A stretch of DNA of 60,482 nucleotides from Comamonas testosteroni (GCF_003569915.1 NZ_KZ984466.1:1-60482); one strand, 5' to 3'; counted from the first letter of the stretch, positions 25,174 through 34,114 are shown. Notes: generated by a model not told the origin, from the sequence alone. Numbers and translations are program-made.

Positions 25174-25698
25174 TTACTTCCAATTGGTAGGAAGCCCTTG
25201 CAGACCTGCGACGAATGCAGCTCCCAGAGGGTCGCCAGGTTGAATGCGGGTTGCTCGCACACCACTGTTTTCACGCAGGATGTAGACAGCATCACCAGCC
25301 TTCAAAACTTCACCGTTGAGGTTTGGTTGAGTGATGGACATCTTTTGAAGGTTTCCGTTAAGAACGATCAATGCCTGGCCTTCAGTAATGCCAGAAGCTT
25401 TTGCTGCGACGTTACCGGCCATGCCACCAATAGTGCCGCCAATAGACATCGCTGTAGCCCGTGTGGACCAAGATTTGTCTTTGGTTGCCATACCGCCAAT
25501 GGCGGTGCCAATAATTCCCCCGAGCGCAGAGAAGCCAACTTCTTGACCGCGAGACGCAACAGAGGCCTTTTGAGCTTGCAGAACAATACCAAACTCAGCA
25601 GTGCCTGAACCAGCCTGTTGGTGTTGGTTGATTGCGCAACCAGTTGCAGAGACTGCAATAGCGATGATGGCAACCAGCTTTGTGAACGACTTGAACAT
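25174..25698 (-). CDS. Glycine-zipper lipoprotein
   Basis: A 174-residue protein with a lipoprotein signal peptide (AIAVSATGC, lipidated Cys21) and two glycine-zipper segments (FSALGGIIGTAIGGM and SIGGTIGGMAGNVA), as in SlyB/17-kDa-antigen-like outer-membrane lipoproteins. The C-terminal half is a small beta-rich domain. Such plasmid lipoproteins can act at the cell surface or in entry exclusion, but no role can be assigned. Leader-controlled. Confidence 0.8.
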   Translation of the reverse strand: MFKSFTKLVAIIAIAVSATGCAINQHQQAGSGTAEFGIVLQAQKASVASRGQEVGFSALGGIIGTAIGGMATKDKSWSTRATAMSIGGTIGGMAGNVAAKASGITEGQALIVLNGNLQKMSITQPNLNGEVLKAGDAVYILRENSGVRATRIQPGDPLGAAFVAGLQGLPTNWK

Positions 25699-25786
25699 GT
25701 GTGTACCTATAAGGAGTAAGGCAAAGCACAGGCCGGTTAGGCAACATGTGCCCGACCGGGTTTTGAATTAACGGATGGATGATTTA
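25699..25786 (-). promoter_or_regulatory. Structured 5' leader, copy 15 (lipoprotein gene)
   Basis: Middle hairpin CCGGT/ACCGG (25733-25737 with 25755-25759) plus GGGCA/TGCC. The 5' half runs into the end of gene 25787-26053. Last hairpin weak. Confidence 0.7.
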
Positions 25787-26053
25787 TTACTGCACTTTAA
25801 ATACCGGAATGGTATTCGTGGCGCGAGCAATAAATGCAGCTGCATCCATGTTGAAGTTGAAGTAGCAGATTTGCTCTGCCTGTGGTGTATCGCGTGGTTG
25901 CAGTTGGCCTGTGACTATATCAACAGGCTGGCCGTCTGCCAGAAAGACAACGGGGATTCCGTCCTCAATCTGTATAGCGCGAGCCGTCACCAAGTCACCT
26001 TCACTTAAGCAGTGCTCGAAAGAAGGGGCAAGGAAGGCTGGGTGAGTTTCCAT
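25787..26053 (-). CDS. Small unknown protein, leader-controlled
   Basis: An 88-residue protein (METHPAFLAPSFEHCLSEGD) without recognised domain; start fixed by the leader. It lies upstream of the lipoprotein gene, whose truncated leader suggests the two are co-transcribed. Confidence 0.7.
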   Translation of the reverse strand: METHPAFLAPSFEHCLSEGDLVTARAIQIEDGIPVVFLADGQPVDIVTGQLQPRDTPQAEQICYFNFNMDAAAFIARATNTIPVFKVQ

Positions 26054-26165
26054 GCTGACTCCATGTGGAAAGAGTCAGCAAACCCAAGGGTCTAGCTGAC
26101 CCAAGGGGTTAAAAAAAGATAGCGCAGGGCTATAAGAGTGCCAGAGGCAAACTCATTCCATCCTA
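26054..26165 (-). promoter_or_regulatory. Structured 5' leader, copy 16 (gene 25787-26053)
   Basis: Last hairpin is a perfect 8-bp stem, GCTGACTC/GAGTCAGC (26054-26061 with 26072-26079), its 3' arm adjoining the ATG. Middle TTGGGTC/GACCCTTGG. First TAGC-cctgc-GCTA. TAGGAT -10 at 26160-26165 inside the end of the upstream gene. Confidence 0.88.
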
Positions 26166-26380
26166 GCAGCTTGGCTAGGCTCGTCAATGACTTCGGCTTG
26201 TATTTCTGGATATTTTTCAGCCAAAGTTTGAATGTAGGCATTGTATTTTTCGATGTTTCCAGGCTGCAGAGCAAGATACGTCAAACCGCCAGAAATCAGG
26301 GCCATAACAACAAAGGTCCAGCCGATGAACTTAATGAATCGCCAGAATGATTTTTTGAGCTGAGTCTTAATATGGTCCAT
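26153..26380 (-). CDS. Small single-pass membrane protein
   Basis: A 75-residue protein: basic N-terminus (MDHIKTQLKKSFWRFIKF), one transmembrane helix (GWTFVVMALISGGLTYLAL) and an acidic C-terminal part with a helix (YNAYIQTLAEKYPEIQAEVI). Its 3' end overlaps the promoter of the next leader. It loosely resembles the small membrane protein at 27973-28320 (membrane helix, then EKYNA and a YPE motif). Function unknown. Confidence 0.65.
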   Translation of the reverse strand: MDHIKTQLKKSFWRFIKFIGWTFVVMALISGGLTYLALQPGNIEKYNAYIQTLAEKYPEIQAEVIDEPSQAARME

Positions 26381-26548
26381 GTGTCAATTTTGAAATATGT
26401 CGGCATAAATTCAGCTCGCTATAGATAGTGAAATTTGCACCTTTGAATTCGCACGAGCGCAATAGCCATATAGAAAGCAACACCTTCAACGAGTAACACT
26501 GTGAAAGGCCTAGCAGTTCCGTGCTCTTCAATGTTCTCCTGCCAAAGA

Positions 26549-26575
26549 GAAAAGGGGCCTGAAAGGCCCCTTGGT
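26549..26575. terminator. Intrinsic terminator-like hairpin
   Basis: AAAGGGGCC-tgaa-GGCCCCTT downstream of the parB-like gene ending at 26611; the T-run is short on both sides. Confidence 0.55.
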
Positions 26576-26610
26576 AAGATCAAGAAGAATTAACTTCTCT
26601 CAGAGATTTT

Positions 26611-27912
26611 TTAATCGTCAGGATGTTGTTGAACGTCTTCATTGTCAACTGCTGCAGCCGCTGATTGGTCACGCACTCGCGTGGTTGGCTTGGCATCCGT
26701 ACCAGTCGGCTTTTTCGATGACTTCGTGGTAGATGACGACGCTTTGGCGGCAGATGGCTTTGCGGCCTTCTTTGCGGCAGCAGCGGCACGTCGCTGCTGG
26801 ACTTTTTCTTTGTTTGCTGCAGCAATCTGCTTTTTCTTAGCGGAAGCCTCTTTTTTCGCCTGCTCTTCAGCTTCCTTTTTGGCCTTGGCCTCAGCGATAG
26901 ATTCAGGCGTGGCGTTTGCCAATTGATCAATCTTGCCGACCAATTCAGTGAGTGCAAGACGCTCTTCTTCTTCGATCAGGCCCATCGTCATCTCGTTCGC
27001 ATGGATGCGCTTCAAGAGAGAAAGCATGTCAACAGAATACGTGCGCGCAGCCTTCTGCGCTTGTTTTTCCGGCAGGAATTTATTTGTCAGACGGGTTTTA
27101 CCTGCTGCCTTAGCCATAGCGACACCCTTTTTGAGGGATTCGACAGCACCAGTAGAGTCGTTCGTCAATGAGGCCAACGCAGTACCGAAAGAGACATCAC
27201 CATCCTGGATCATGGAACGCACCTCATGAGGTGCAGCCGCAATACGCAACAACTGGTTGACGTAATTTGTGGACACCTTCAGGATGGCTGCGATTTCTGC
27301 GGGTTCTTTTCGCCACTTCGCAAAACGTTGAGCGAAGTAGGCCATTTCCAGTGGAGTGAATGGCTTTCCAGAGTTGGATGTGGCAACCTGAACAGACATC
27401 TCCTCCATCGAGCTGCCCTCAGGGCAAAGCACGACAGGGAGTGATTTGATAGCGGCCCCACGCTTCGCAGCGCGTGTAGCGGCGTGGTATCGGGACTCGC
27501 CGCTAATGATGCCGTACTTTTGATTGCCTGCCCCATCTACCGTTGGGAAAACTAGCAGCGGACAGTCTTCTCGGAAGCCCTCTTGAATGATGCGTCCGGT
27601 CAGCCACTCGATATGGTCTTCCCACTCGGGGGTTTTAAGACGACCGTTGAGTCCAGGGACGATGTAGAAATTTTCCAGGTTGACTGAAGGATTTGCTTTG
27701 CCGCGCTCGCCACGGATTTCCATTGAAATTTCGCGGTGGCCGAGGATCTTGATCCTGCTGTCATCAAAAGCGGCAATCTCCCGTGCCTTTTCTGAATCAA
27801 ATTCCAGGATGTCGGACGGTGTAGCGAAAACAATGTCAGCGCTAGGCTGCTGCAAGATGCTCACTTTGTCTTCTTGGGTCGTCTCGGTCAATTGCTTTTC
27901 GCCGTCGCTCAT
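26611..27912 (-). CDS. ParB-family DNA-binding protein with basic tail
   Basis: A 433-residue protein. The ParB N-terminal CTP-fold motif is visible as IISGESRYHAATRAAKRG (about 135-152), followed by a helix-turn-helix (EIAAILKVSTNYVNQLLRIA, about 205-225). From about 345 the protein is Lys/Ala-rich like histone H1, an unusual extra DNA-binding tail. No parA gene is adjacent, so it is likelier a KorB-like regulator or nucleoid-type protein than a classical partner of ParA. It has a TTGCGC-type promoter. Confidence 0.8.
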   Translation of the reverse strand: MSDGEKQLTETTQEDKVSILQQPSADIVFATPSDILEFDSEKAREIAAFDDSRIKILGHREISMEIRGERGKANPSVNLENFYIVPGLNGRLKTPEWEDHIEWLTGRIIQEGFREDCPLLVFPTVDGAGNQKYGIISGESRYHAATRAAKRGAAIKSLPVVLCPEGSSMEEMSVQVATSNSGKPFTPLEMAYFAQRFAKWRKEPAEIAAILKVSTNYVNQLLRIAAAPHEVRSMIQDGDVSFGTALASLTNDSTGAVESLKKGVAMAKAAGKTRLTNKFLPEKQAQKAARTYSVDMLSLLKRIHANEMTMGLIEEEERLALTELVGKIDQLANATPESIAEAKAKKEAEEQAKKEASAKKKQIAAANKEKVQQRRAAAAAKKAAKPSAAKASSSTTKSSKKPTGTDAKPTTRVRDQSAAAAVDNEDVQQHPDD

Positions 27913-27942
27913 TCTTCAATGTCCTAAAAAGTTTGTTTCTTC

Positions 27943-27970
27943 AAAATATCACAATAGCAATTTGGCGCAA
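27943..27970 (-). promoter_or_regulatory. TTGCGYCAAA-type promoter (parB-like 26611)
   Basis: Minus strand TTTGCGCCAAA with TTGCGC at 27965-27970, 16-bp spacer, TATTTT at 27943-27948. Confidence 0.75.
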
Positions 27971-27972
27971 AT

Positions 27973-28320
27973 TCAGTTATGCCCAGCAGATCTGATAGGA
28001 AGCTCTATTGGTGCTTCTTTGATTGGTAATTCCCAGCTTGAATTGCCGTCAATGTCGCTGGCGCTTGGCTCAGCAAGTATTTGACGTGAAAGAACTATTC
28101 TCTGAACCTCTGGGTAACTATTGAGCACTGGTGCCCAGCCTTTGACTAACAAATCGTTCGGGTTCCACGATGGATCGACTACTGTAACTTCGCCTAGATT
28201 TTTTCTAAGCTCTGCATTGTATTTTTCAACAACTTCGCCCAAGAACTGAGTAGCAAGGGCAACGAAAAAACAAACTTTAATACAGAAAATTGCAAAAAAT
28301 TTCGCAAACGAACTTCCCAT
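27973..28320 (-). CDS. Small single-pass membrane protein
   Basis: A 115-residue protein with an N-terminal membrane helix (FFAIFCIKVCFFVALATQFL) followed by VVEKYNAELRKNLGEVTVVD and a soluble tail. It resembles the 75-residue protein at 26153 in layout. Function unknown. Its stop is 3 bp before the parB-like promoter. Confidence 0.6.
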   Translation of the reverse strand: MGSSFAKFFAIFCIKVCFFVALATQFLGEVVEKYNAELRKNLGEVTVVDPSWNPNDLLVKGWAPVLNSYPEVQRIVLSRQILAEPSASDIDGNSSWELPIKEAPIELPIRSAGHN

Positions 28321-28523
28321 GTTGTGTGATGCCTTAGCTCTTACCTACTTAGGAGTGCTAACTTCCCATGCATAGTTAGTGAAGACTCTCGCTGTGTCCG
28401 TTTGTAGATATAGTTCAAGTGAAGATGAAATTTAAGAAGTAACTTCCTACTGATTTTCCGAAAGTACAATAAAAAATATATCAAAGTGTTTCAGGTGCGG
28501 GGGTATTCGTTGCTTCCTTTCAC

Positions 28524-29957
28524 TTAGATCTCAATGAACATCAACTCAAAACGAGATACATCGTTAGGAATGTTCATGTCGTTTTGTCCCACGCACCAGC
28601 TACCCAGAATGTTCTGACAGCAGCTCGCAAGCTGATTCATCTGCTCTTCAGTAGGCTGCAGTTGCGACCGCAGGCCACTTTGGCTAAAGAACCCACAACC
28701 AATGATGATTGGAACTCCATGGATCTGCTTTCCATCTGCCGCTGGACCAGTGATGAAGACGCGAAGCTCTGTCCCATCCTCCTGTGATCGAGCTTGACGC
28801 TGGATTTGGTCATGGAGCAAACAAAGTTCTGTGCCCTCCTGCGTCAATTCTGAATTCATCTTCGCCAGCCTCTTTTTGTTGGCCCGATCCATTTGCACAT
28901 GTGATCCAAGATATGAAGACGTTATTGCGATTCGGGAGTGGCCCAGCGCCTCAGTGATCTCCTTCCTCGCCTCAAGGTCCTGTAGCGCCGGAACTCTCTT
29001 ACCGTGATTGACAGGGGATTCCTGACCTGTTTTTTGCGTGTACAGGTCATTGGCAAATTCATGGCGCAGCCCGTGTGCCGTAACGCCCGTTTCCGATTTT
29101 GAAACCTTGACTTGCTCCAGAACGTAATAGAAACGCCGCTTGGCCTGCTGTTGGTTGTAGCGATTACTTCGCAGGAATCCATTGTGCTTGGCTGCAAACG
29201 ATTTGGCCTTGTCTAAGACTTCGCGCTGGTATGCAGATTTGATAGGGACAACGCGACCCCGACCGCCCTTGGCTCCGTAGGTGATAGCCAGGTGGTTTCC
29301 TCTGTCACACTCAACTGGACGCATGGCGCAAGACTCCATGACACGAAGTCCAAATGCCGCGATCATTTCTAGTTGCAGCGCAACAAGCGCATCGATGTCA
29401 TGTACCTTCTGGAGCACTTTCTTGAAGTCAACGCCATTGGCACTCCATGCGCGAGACTCGGTGGCGGACATGACCCTTTTACCGCGCTTTGGATCAACCA
29501 GAACATCGTGGACGCTCTCATAGGACAGTCTGACCCCTACCCAGCTCATGAAGCGTTTGAGCACAGAGAAGTAAGTTGCTAGCGAGGAAGACGCCATTCC
29601 CTTCGATTCCCACTTGCGCATGACGTTCAGAAGGTGACGACTGGTCAGGTCGTCCACACTGTATAACTTGACCCCTGTGTTTGACAGTTCGTCAATCATC
29701 ATGTGTGTGGCCAGCACATATTTGGTGGTTGTCTTTGCCGAAACAACGCGGGCACGTCCTTGTGATGCAGGTATGGGGTAGTGCTTGAAGAAGTAGGAGA
29801 TCTGCTTGTGTATGTCGCCCTTGTGCTCTTGGATGGCACTATTCAAAACACCGCGAGGGTCCAGGCGGATTTTTGTTGCTGCTTCCGCGCTTTGCCGATT
29901 GGTCTGGCGGGAGGAATGGCTTCTGGTTATAGGACGTTGGTGCTGACTTTCAGGCAT
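28524..29957 (-). CDS. Tyrosine recombinase (integrase domain protein)
   Basis: A 477-residue protein with a complete catalytic set: Arg205 in AFGLRVMES, Lys in the GAKGGRGRVVPI turn (230), His295/Arg298 in TAHGLRHEF, LGH (338-340) and nucleophilic Tyr349 in ITSSYLG. It resembles integrase-domain proteins of integrative elements and plasmids. The about 110 residues after Tyr349 form an extra C-terminal part of unknown role. No attachment site was identified nearby. Confidence 0.85.
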   Translation of the reverse strand: MPESQHQRPITRSHSSRQTNRQSAEAATKIRLDPRGVLNSAIQEHKGDIHKQISYFFKHYPIPASQGRARVVSAKTTTKYVLATHMMIDELSNTGVKLYSVDDLTSRHLLNVMRKWESKGMASSSLATYFSVLKRFMSWVGVRLSYESVHDVLVDPKRGKRVMSATESRAWSANGVDFKKVLQKVHDIDALVALQLEMIAAFGLRVMESCAMRPVECDRGNHLAITYGAKGGRGRVVPIKSAYQREVLDKAKSFAAKHNGFLRSNRYNQQQAKRRFYYVLEQVKVSKSETGVTAHGLRHEFANDLYTQKTGQESPVNHGKRVPALQDLEARKEITEALGHSRIAITSSYLGSHVQMDRANKKRLAKMNSELTQEGTELCLLHDQIQRQARSQEDGTELRVFITGPAADGKQIHGVPIIIGCGFFSQSGLRSQLQPTEEQMNQLASCCQNILGSWCVGQNDMNIPNDVSRFELMFIEI

Positions 29958-30019
29958 TCAACAATCATAAAAACTAGGTTCCCTTCTCTGGCCCCCTAAT
30001 GCGAAGCAATCCAAGCGCT

Positions 30020-30637
30020 TTATCGGCTCGCTAAGGTATGTGGCAGTGAGAAGGCAAGCTCTGACGTGTCGGGGGCTTCGAGAGCTTCTATTAAAGCAAC
30101 TTGCGCAATCATTCGACCTTCCCTAGACACTTTTGATGCTAACTCTGCCCAACGGCTGGTTAGCTTTTCCCAGGGACGGCTGGCGCTGGCCATCTTAGAG
30201 GTAAATGGGGTGCGTAGATCAGGCACGGCCTCAAGGAGCTGAAGGCATTTCTTCATGTCTTCTACAGTCTTTGGGTGGTATGGATAGCCGAGCATCATGC
30301 GGCCATGAATTAGCGGCGTTTCCGTCAAGAACTGGAAAACTGAATCGGTAGCTAAGCTGCGTCGCCCTTGACTCAGCCAAACGTTTGCTTCTTCACTCAG
30401 CGATGGCGTGACCATTTTTTGTCGCTCAACTGCAGAAGGTTTGAGGCGTTGTCGAAGGTCGTAGAGGGCTTGGGCTGTCCCAGCTGCTAGTGTTGCGCCA
30501 GCCATGCGTGCTGTGTCAGAACAAAAAATGATGTCTGTACCCATTGAACGGATAATCTGATCAATGCTTTCTGGCGTCTGATTTCCATACGAGAGGTAAA
30601 GCCTCGCCTCTTCCTTGAGGGTTAGGTTTTCGATCAT
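30020..30637 (-). CDS. Unknown protein with internal repeat
   Basis: A 205-residue helical protein. LTLKEEARLYLSYGNQTPES near the start is echoed by PSLSEEANVWLSQGRRSLAT about 75 residues later, suggesting an internal duplication. No family recognised. It is about 30 bp downstream of the acetyltransferase-like genes and may share their transcript. Confidence 0.65.
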   Translation of the reverse strand: MIENLTLKEEARLYLSYGNQTPESIDQIIRSMGTDIIFCSDTARMAGATLAAGTAQALYDLRQRLKPSAVERQKMVTPSLSEEANVWLSQGRRSLATDSVFQFLTETPLIHGRMMLGYPYHPKTVEDMKKCLQLLEAVPDLRTPFTSKMASASRPWEKLTSRWAELASKVSREGRMIAQVALIEALEAPDTSELAFSLPHTLASR

Positions 30638-30701
30638 GGATCACTCTCAAGTCATGCGTTGCTAGGCAAAAACGCCAAGCCTGAGTGGATGAGTTCGCTC
30701 T

Positions 30702-31292
30702 TCATGCCGCTTCGACCTCTCGCCACATGTTTGAACTCAGGTTGCAAACTACTCGTGCCTGGACTTTGAACTTTGCTTTCTCTTCTAGCCATGAGTCCGT
30801 CAATGGACCTGCGAAACCAAATGCATTTGCCTCTACCTGGGCATCTGAAATTTTCGATGTTTTGCCGCATACATCCATGAACAAGGCGTGTCTGCGCGGT
30901 GAATCTTGTAGTTGAGAATTTGCGCAGTGGACACGAATTTGATTACGCTGTGATTCTGGAATCGCGTGTGCTATCAGATGCCACACAAAACGTCCGATCC
31001 CTAGTCCTTGCAGAGTCACTGGTACACGGAAATCAAAGACTGGCAGGTGCCATGGTGATGGTGTGTTGCGAGCAACGGTATATGAAAACTCTGTGAACGC
31101 AGCTAGGTCAGTGAAACCTTGGCGAGACGGGTGCTCTATGACAAGCTTGCCGCTTGCAATGCAGAGTGAGCCGCCTTCAAAAAAGTGCCGAATCTCGTGA
31201 GAGACTGAGCCTACAAGGTTGCCATCTACCAAAATATCGAAGATTTCATTTCCGATTTTTGTGTTTTCAGTTTCAAAGGCGTTAGTCAACAC
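30702..31292 (-). CDS. Possible GNAT-like protein
   Basis: A 196-residue protein. LQGLGIGRFVWHLIAHAI resembles the acetyl-CoA-binding motif A (Q-x-x-G-x-G/A) of GNAT acetyltransferases, with FDFRVPVTL as a preceding beta strand. The match rests on this motif only. It lies 12 bp after the membrane protein gene at 31305, forming an operon. Confidence 0.45.
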   Translation of the reverse strand: MLTNAFETENTKIGNEIFDILVDGNLVGSVSHEIRHFFEGGSLCIASGKLVIEHPSRQGFTDLAAFTEFSYTVARNTPSPWHLPVFDFRVPVTLQGLGIGRFVWHLIAHAIPESQRNQIRVHCANSQLQDSPRRHALFMDVCGKTSKISDAQVEANAFGFAGPLTDSWLEEKAKFKVQARVVCNLSSNMWREVEAA

Positions 31293-31304
31293 GCTCTCAC
31301 TTCT

Positions 31305-31637
31305 TCAATCAGCCCCCTTCTTTTGGAGCAGCCATTCCGCAAAAAATAGCACCTGCATTGCGCAGAAGCCAACCAGGATCTTGAACAAAAGCTGAAGGTC
31401 AATAGCCAGGGCGAAGGCTTGTTTCATGAGTGAGGAAATGCTCACAAGCCGGTCAAGTCCCCAGTACCTTGCTAGAACAACGGAAATGAGTGTAAAACCC
31501 AGCACGCTCAGACTGACGCCTAAAGTGCTCAAAAATCGAAGCAAAAGCGAAGGCCTTCCACAGGCTATGTTCACCAATCCGATAAAGCACCAGATCAGCA
31601 CCATCCAGGTAATCAGAGCGAAAAATTCCCACGCCAT
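31305..31637 (-). CDS. Integral membrane protein
   Basis: A 110-residue protein with three hydrophobic segments (FFALITWMVLIWCFIGLVNI; LGVSLSVLGFTLISVVLA; LLFKILVGFCAMQVLFFAEW). No family recognised. First gene after a TTGCGC-type promoter at 31734-31761. Confidence 0.7.
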   Translation of the reverse strand: MAWEFFALITWMVLIWCFIGLVNIACGRPSLLLRFLSTLGVSLSVLGFTLISVVLARYWGLDRLVSISSLMKQAFALAIDLQLLFKILVGFCAMQVLFFAEWLLQKKGAD

Positions 31638-31733
31638 CAGCTGTATTTCATTTCGTTGATACGGCCAGTTCTGACCGACTTTGCGCTTGCCAGCGCCAGC
31701 ACTTTTGCCGCACCTTTCACGGCCATATGTAGA

Positions 31734-31761
31734 AGGTTACAGAAACGTGGTTTTGGCGCAA
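31734..31761 (-). promoter_or_regulatory. TTGCGYCAAA-type promoter (gene 31305-31637)
   Basis: Minus strand ATTTGCGCCAAAA with TTGCGC at 31756-31761, 16-bp spacer, TAACCT at 31734-31739. Confidence 0.7.
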
Positions 31762-31782
31762 ATGCGATCTCCGACACGACCA

Positions 31783-31815
31783 AAACAAAAAACCACCCGA
31801 GGGCGGTTCTTTTGC
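31783..31815 (-). terminator. Intrinsic terminator
   Basis: AAAAAACCACCC-gag-GGCGGTTCTTTT hairpin after the gene ending at 31861. Confidence 0.65.
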
Positions 31816-31860
31816 CGAAGCTGGGAGCTTGTTGCCAGGCGCAAGGAAGTGTTTGGCTAG

Positions 31861-32316
31861 TCAGCGTACTACTTTGAACATACTGCCAAAGGGAACTGAC
31901 ATGTCTCGGTGGATATAGCCTAAATGCAATAAGTCATGAGTGAGCTTTTCGTTAAGCACATTTTCAAATTCCACGATATCAAGATCCTCAATCTTCTCTA
32001 TGGCCTCCACCATAAGAGCTTTGAGCAGGCCTCTGCCCTGTAGAGAGGGAGCAAATTCAATGTTGGAGATCACCAGCACGCGGCCATTCCGCTTTAGGAC
32101 ATCGAGGCCCAGCGCTCGTGTGAAGCGCGCTTGTCCGTACATTGAGGAAAAAACCCTCACATACAGTGTTACCTCATGATTCCTGGTCTGCGTGTATGCG
32201 GACAAATGGCGCATGGGCAGTGCTTCAGCGTTGCGGTACAGGTCTTGGATCTCACTGACTAAATCACGGGCCAGCTCAGAAATTTCTTGGTGAGAGGTAG
32301 AGGATGCAACGTTCAT
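31861..32316 (-). CDS. GNAT-family acetyltransferase-like protein
   Basis: A 151-residue protein with VLVISNIEFAPSLQGRGLLK, a good GNAT motif A (strand, then Q-x-x-G-x-G/L and helix), followed by DIVEFENVLNEKLTHDLLHL-type motif B. Substrate unknown. Slightly short for the family but apparently complete. Confidence 0.65.
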   Translation of the reverse strand: MNVASSTSHQEISELARDLVSEIQDLYRNAEALPMRHLSAYTQTRNHEVTLYVRVFSSMYGQARFTRALGLDVLKRNGRVLVISNIEFAPSLQGRGLLKALMVEAIEKIEDLDIVEFENVLNEKLTHDLLHLGYIHRDMSVPFGSMFKVVR

Positions 32317-32403
32317 TTGGCTTCGGCGTGGTGATGCTCAGGCTTGAGGCTCAAGGGGGCGTGGCCAGGTACGGCTGGCGCTGGTGATCGATAGAGTGAA
32401 TGT

Positions 32404-32838
32404 TCAGGGAAATGCGCTCAAAGGGGCTTCGGTCAACAGCTCAAATAGCTCAATGGGGTAGCGGAATCCATCAGAAGGGATCATTGCTTTGCTGGTGTAG
32501 ACAACATCGGAGGTTGGTACAAAAACGCCGTGCGGAATACTTGGATGGCTTCCCAGCCACATGCGAGCGCGCAGATCAAAACACACGCCTTGCTGCAACT
32601 CTATCCAAAGATGCATTGAGATCCGACCACCCGTGGTGTGAGCTTGCACATGACCTACGTGTATGTGGTGTGGTATTGACTCTCGTGTCAGTAGTGTAGA
32701 TACGCACCGACTCATCCCATCGCACTCCTGTCGCAGGGCATCAAGAGCTGGCATCCATTGCTGCAGCTTCTTTACGCCAGCAACGGCTTGCATTGAACAC
32801 CTGGGTTCGACGGGAACAGATATTTCAGAACTCATCAA
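32404..32838 (-). CDS. Transglutaminase-like fold protein
   Basis: A 144-residue protein. MSRCVSTLLTRESIPHHIHV, then GRISMHLWIELQQGVCFDLR, gives Cys, His and Asp in the order and spacing of a transglutaminase/papain-like catalytic triad (C...H-x-W-x-E...x-D). It starts 4 bp inside the end of the HTH gene (ATGA overlap) and is the third gene of an operon starting with a parB-like gene. The fold assignment is by motif only; substrate unknown. Confidence 0.5.
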   Translation of the reverse strand: MMSSEISVPVEPRCSMQAVAGVKKLQQWMPALDALRQECDGMSRCVSTLLTRESIPHHIHVGHVQAHTTGGRISMHLWIELQQGVCFDLRARMWLGSHPSIPHGVFVPTSDVVYTSKAMIPSDGFRYPIELFELLTEAPLSAFP

Positions 32839-33134
32839 GGCGTCGCTTTGGCTGTTTTAGGTCGGTTGAGCATCCAGTAATTCAGGAATCGCTCTTTATC
32901 AATGAATCCCCAGTCGGAGACGATGTAGCAACCGCCCCCTCCATGGACACCAGCATTGCGCTGGAAATCGATGGTCATCCCGAAGTCGTTTCGCAAATGC
33001 CTGAGTTGACGCTTCAAGGTAGACAAGGGGATATCGGTTGCCTGCTGCAGCTGCTGTATGCCTGGCTTTGCAATCGTGGCTAGAGCCAAGATCAGGTCGT
33101 ATTTACGGCATAAATCCTGCGTCGGGGCTTGCAT
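32835..33134 (-). CDS. Winged-helix transcriptional regulator
   Basis: A 99-residue protein with ILALATIAKPGIQQLQQATD followed by IPLSTLKRQLRHLRNDFGMT, the recognition helix pattern of a winged helix-turn-helix. Its ATG overlaps the stop of the parB-like gene (TGATG). It may regulate the shared TTGCGY promoters; this is inference. Confidence 0.65.
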   Translation of the reverse strand: MQAPTQDLCRKYDLILALATIAKPGIQQLQQATDIPLSTLKRQLRHLRNDFGMTIDFQRNAGVHGGGGCYIVSDWGFIDKERFLNYWMLNRPKTAKATP

Positions 33135-34114
33135 CAGACGAGATCCAGCTGATTGGGGTTCTTTTCTGGTTCTGCATCGTCAGTCGATGAGATGGACTCT
33201 TTGAGCTTGCTCAGCAGCTCCAAGGTTTCTTCAGAGACTTCCAGTAGATATGTTCCGGTGTCGGTCTTCTTTGCCTTATCGAGATCCGAAGACAATGCAA
33301 CGAAGCTGGTACGCATATCGCTGATGACTTGCTTGCTCATGCGTGGCTCTTTGGTCAGTTTTTTCTTCGTGACTTTGACCTTTTTGTCCTCATCCTTGTT
33401 TGCCCCCTCGCCACCCTTTGCCTTCTTTGCGGCTTCCTGCTCGGCCAGCTCGTCCTTGATGACTTGGACGGCCTTGGTCCCATGCTCCGTGAAGAGTTCA
33501 AGTGCGTAGGTCGCAGAGACTTGCTCGCGTTGAATCAGCTGCTTGAGTTCGATGGGCATTTCCAGCATGGAGAGGCCGGCGCGGACGTTGTTCGTGGTGA
33601 CGCCGACATGGGTTGCAATTTTTTTGACATCCCAGCCGAAGCCCTTGAGCCGACCAAACACGACAGCGCGCTCAAGCACAGAAAGTGGTGCGCCATCGTT
33701 GCTGGTGACGATCAGCAGAGTTTGGGCAGCTTCGTCACCAGGCTGTTCTTCAACACGAACGCGGGTGATTTCTGCGCCTTCGGAGATGGCCAGCTTGATT
33801 GCACGCAGTCGGCAGTGACCGTCACGCACCAGCACCCTGCCATCAACCACCTTGACGATAAGTGGTGGTACATAGTCAGCGCGCTTGTATGCATCGGCTA
33901 GCTTGCGGATGTGAGTTTTGATTTTTTCTTGTGCGAAATATTCTTTCTTGGTCAGGAAGGCTCCACGGGTGTTGAAGTCCTCTTCCTCCTCAATCATTTC
34001 AGGCGCAATAGACCAACCGCTGCCCTTGGTTGTCCCAACGTCTAAGTTCTCCTTGCTGTCTTTGGATTTGATCTTCAATTCGTCGTTAAGTGCGCGCAGG
34101 GACTGAGCTGGCAT
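33134..34114 (-). CDS. ParB-family DNA-binding protein (second)
   Basis: A 326-residue protein with GRVLVRDGHCRLRAIKLAIS (the ParB G-x-R-R-x-R-A-like box, about 92-111) and a helix-turn-helix (DVKKIATHVGVTTNNVRAGL). C-terminal region charged with a Lys-rich linker. Again without ParA. First gene of a three-gene operon with an HTH regulator and a transglutaminase-like protein. KorB-type regulator is a possible role. Confidence 0.8.
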   Translation of the reverse strand: MPAQSLRALNDELKIKSKDSKENLDVGTTKGSGWSIAPEMIEEEEDFNTRGAFLTKKEYFAQEKIKTHIRKLADAYKRADYVPPLIVKVVDGRVLVRDGHCRLRAIKLAISEGAEITRVRVEEQPGDEAAQTLLIVTSNDGAPLSVLERAVVFGRLKGFGWDVKKIATHVGVTTNNVRAGLSMLEMPIELKQLIQREQVSATYALELFTEHGTKAVQVIKDELAEQEAAKKAKGGEGANKDEDKKVKVTKKKLTKEPRMSKQVISDMRTSFVALSSDLDKAKKTDTGTYLLEVSEETLELLSKLKESISSTDDAEPEKNPNQLDLV

